A stretch of 64,000 nucleotides of DNA from JACKDW01 sp964621785. Lineage in GTDB: Bacteria; Myxococcota_A; Polyangia; Nannocystales; Nannocystaceae. The DNA lies in NCBI GenBank assembly GCA_964621785.1, contig CAZUPD010000023.1:11642-75641 (forward strand), given 5' to 3'. Shown here one piece after another: positions 62,987-64,000 of this stretch (position 1 is the stretch's first letter; every line of letters starts with the position of its first letter). The position numbers and the translations under genes are program-made. A model generated the notes under the pieces. That model was not told the DNA's origin, ran no database searches, and saw nothing but the letters and a program-made list of their open reading frames with translations.

Positions 62987-63032
62987 TTTGTAAGTACATG
63001 AAAGGCTGTGGCGGTGCTCGACAAACTGTCGA

Positions 63033-63419
63033 TTAGCTGTCGGCCCTGTCAAGTGCTCCGCCCAAGGTCCGATTGAGCATCCATCGCTGGACTGCGGGAT
63101 GGCGCAGGGCCCAAAGCATGTACATACCAATGATGATCGGGAGGCCGATTGCCACCGCGATGATCGCTCCTGGAACCGTCATGCTGATATGTGGCGCGAC
63201 CGCGAGGAGGACGATGACACCGGCGACGACCGTGAACGTTGCGCCGATCTGCAACAACATCCGGACCCCTTCGCTCCCTTTCAAAAACCCGATCAACAGT
63301 AGGATTCGCACGATCAGCGTGACATACGACGCTTCGGGGCTTTGAACTGCAAACTCGATCCCGCTGATGAGAATGTTGATGACGAGGCACGCGGCGAGGA
63401 ATTTGGCGGGCAGGGGCAT
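63033..63419 (-). CDS. Small membrane protein, unknown
   Basis: A 128-residue protein with four hydrophobic segments (about 8-25, 33-50, 55-75 and 85-105) and a short basic C-terminus. TAGGAT lies 7 bases before the ATG, with no Shine-Dalgarno. It is not recognised. Confidence 0.55.
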   Translation of the reverse strand: MPLPAKFLAACLVINILISGIEFAVQSPEASYVTLIVRILLLIGFLKGSEGVRMLLQIGATFTVVAGVIVLLAVAPHISMTVPGAIIAVAIGLPIIIGMYMLWALRHPAVQRWMLNRTLGGALDRADS

Positions 63420-63479
63420 CTTGCGAATCCTATCAGGACCGTGAGGAACGGACGCTCGCTTCGGGGTACGTGCAATGGC

Positions 63480-63833
63480 TCATCGGTCGGATTGCCACAC
63501 GAGTTTGCCGGCGTCGTCGAGCACCGTCACCCCGTCGACACCGATTTGGACGCGTTGATGGCCCTTGGCGTCTTCTAGAATCATTTGCCCACCCTCGGTG
63601 GTGCGGCCGAGACGGATGACCTCGCCAGACTCCCCGGCCCCAAACACCGCGAGGGTGTGGGTACTGACCTTCTTGAACTGGGCGGTGGTGCTCGCAGCAC
63701 CACAGCTGATCGCAACCGCAGCCACGGCGAACAACGCAAAGCCGAGTCGGCGCCGACTGTGTTCGAGCTGCTCGACGCGGGCGCTCAGTTGGCGAATCGT
63801 TGCGGTCATCTCATTGTCTGGTGCTTGGTACAT
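63480..63833 (-). CDS. Membrane-anchored protein with coiled coil and beta repeats
   Basis: A 117-residue protein. A coiled coil (~9-27) is followed by one membrane segment (~30-48), then a short beta-rich periplasmic part with AVFGAGESGEVIRLGR and ILEDAKGHQRVQIGVDG strands. TAGCAT lies 8 bases before ATG 63833. It is unrecognised. Confidence 0.5.
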   Translation of the reverse strand: MYQAPDNEMTATIRQLSARVEQLEHSRRRLGFALFAVAAVAISCGAASTTAQFKKVSTHTLAVFGAGESGEVIRLGRTTEGGQMILEDAKGHQRVQIGVDGVTVLDDAGKLVWQSDR

Positions 63834-63893
63834 GTTTTAAAATGCTAACCCGCACCAGACATTTTGTGGCGATGAGATGGCGCCTTGACGAAA

Positions 63894-64000
63894 TCAGTCG
63901 GCGATTTTACGGGCTAGGTTGACGCCGTCGCGGACCGACAACAGGACCTGTTCGACCCGCGGGTCTTCGAGCACGTGGCGGTTGTAGTTGACGATCCCGT
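63894..64000 (-). CDS. O-methyltransferase, C-terminal fragment (runs off window)
   Basis: The last ~35 codons of a minus-strand gene ending FNRH-like NYNRHVLEDPRVEQVLLSVR then DGVNLARKIAD. This is the terminal pattern of class I O-methyltransferases of the catechol/caffeoyl-CoA type. The rest lies beyond the window. Confidence 0.6.
   Translation of the reverse strand, partial: GIVNYNRHVLEDPRVEQVLLSVRDGVNLARKIAD

Larger units (their letters stand above)
80..62998. repeat. Dispersed iterated palindrome TGYANNTRCA (37 copies)
   Basis: Exact matches to the 10-bp palindrome TG[CT]A-NN-T[AG]CA start at 80, 2799, 3493, 10660, 11897, 12601, 12916, 16727, 17029, 20270, 21080, 21389, 22484, 24536, 25656, 29953, 32958, 34457, 36753, 37834, 40759, 44199, 47206, 50549, 51666, 52826, 54093, 56503, 57212, 58678, 59171, 59840, 60365, 61440, 61461, 62653 and 62989. 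The central two bases vary freely. About a third lie between genes or touch a start or stop codon (2799, 16727, 24536, 25656, 32958, 44199, 59840, 61440, 61461, 62989). The rest are inside coding sequence in several reading frames, often creating A/T-rich codons unusual for this genome. A base-composition estimate gives about 1.3-1.7 expected copies. Looser relatives recur, such as TGTGTGTACA near 30434, 39827 and 48132. The role is unknown. Confidence 0.85.

Noticed and set aside
80..62998. The palindrome as a LexA, Fur or restriction site
   Set aside because: It is far too frequent and found inside all gene types. The sequence differs from the LexA box seen at 42121, and no restriction-modification gene is present in this window.

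Overview
The window looks like a chromosome segment of a myxobacterium (Myxococcota), most likely a Nannocystis/Enhygromyxa/Plesiocystis-type lineage. The evidence is high G+C (about 64-66% by eye), several lipoproteins with Thr/Ser/Asp-rich linkers, a cysteine-rich DDGN-type repeat protein fused to a fibrinogen-like domain, a MYXO-CTERM-like tail, and a LexA box that fits the Myxococcus-type consensus. There is no rRNA, CRISPR array, insertion sequence or prophage. One tRNA gene with a CAU anticodon is present. Genes are dense and many convergent pairs are only a few bases apart.

Layout. 0.2-5.3 kb: a HEAT-like membrane protein, a PcrB/MoeO5-like prenyltransferase relative, a membrane class III nucleotidyl cyclase and a small membrane protein. 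5.5-8.3 kb: a compact three-gene operon of two unknown proteins and an ATP-dependent DNA-ligase-like enzyme, closed by a terminator. 8.4-17.9 kb: a divergent, translationally coupled type II fatty-acid/polyketide-like cluster. It has two hot-dog dehydratases, an alpha/beta hydrolase, a ketosynthase pair of which one lacks the active-site Cys, a ketoreductase, an ACP, an MBL-fold protein, a Tat-type exported protein, a ureohydrolase-like protein and an LpxL-like acyltransferase. 18-29 kb: a DUF2306-like membrane protein, TerB-like and GNAT proteins, an S9 peptidase lipoprotein, the tRNA, cydAB, an Ntn-hydrolase lipoprotein and a gluzincin protease. 29-41 kb: rsmD, an alpha/alpha-toroid protein, ddl, a 39-residue bS22/mS38-like gene, serS, a V4R-STAS sensor, a GDPD phosphodiesterase, a large TonB-like protein and two small membrane proteins. 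41-42.1 kb: a tandem repeat block, a hairpin and lexA. 42.4-64 kb: Cys-rich and beta-propeller lipoproteins, antioxidant enzymes, a paralogous coiled-coil pair, a methyltransferase, an acyl-CoA synthetase, an FAD enzyme, a DUF1015 protein, an AmpG-like transporter and the end of an O-methyltransferase.

Two genome-scale signals cut across the genes. First, the 10-bp palindrome TGYANNTRCA occurs 37 times, about 20-fold more than base composition predicts, both inside and between genes. Second, at least 18 genes have a TANNNT hexamer only 6-10 bases before the start codon, most without a visible Shine-Dalgarno sequence, which suggests widespread leaderless or near-leaderless transcripts.

The best candidates for undescribed biology are the iterated palindrome, the ligase cassette and the ureohydrolase-containing type II synthase cluster. 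Gene functions rest on motifs read by eye. No database search was possible.
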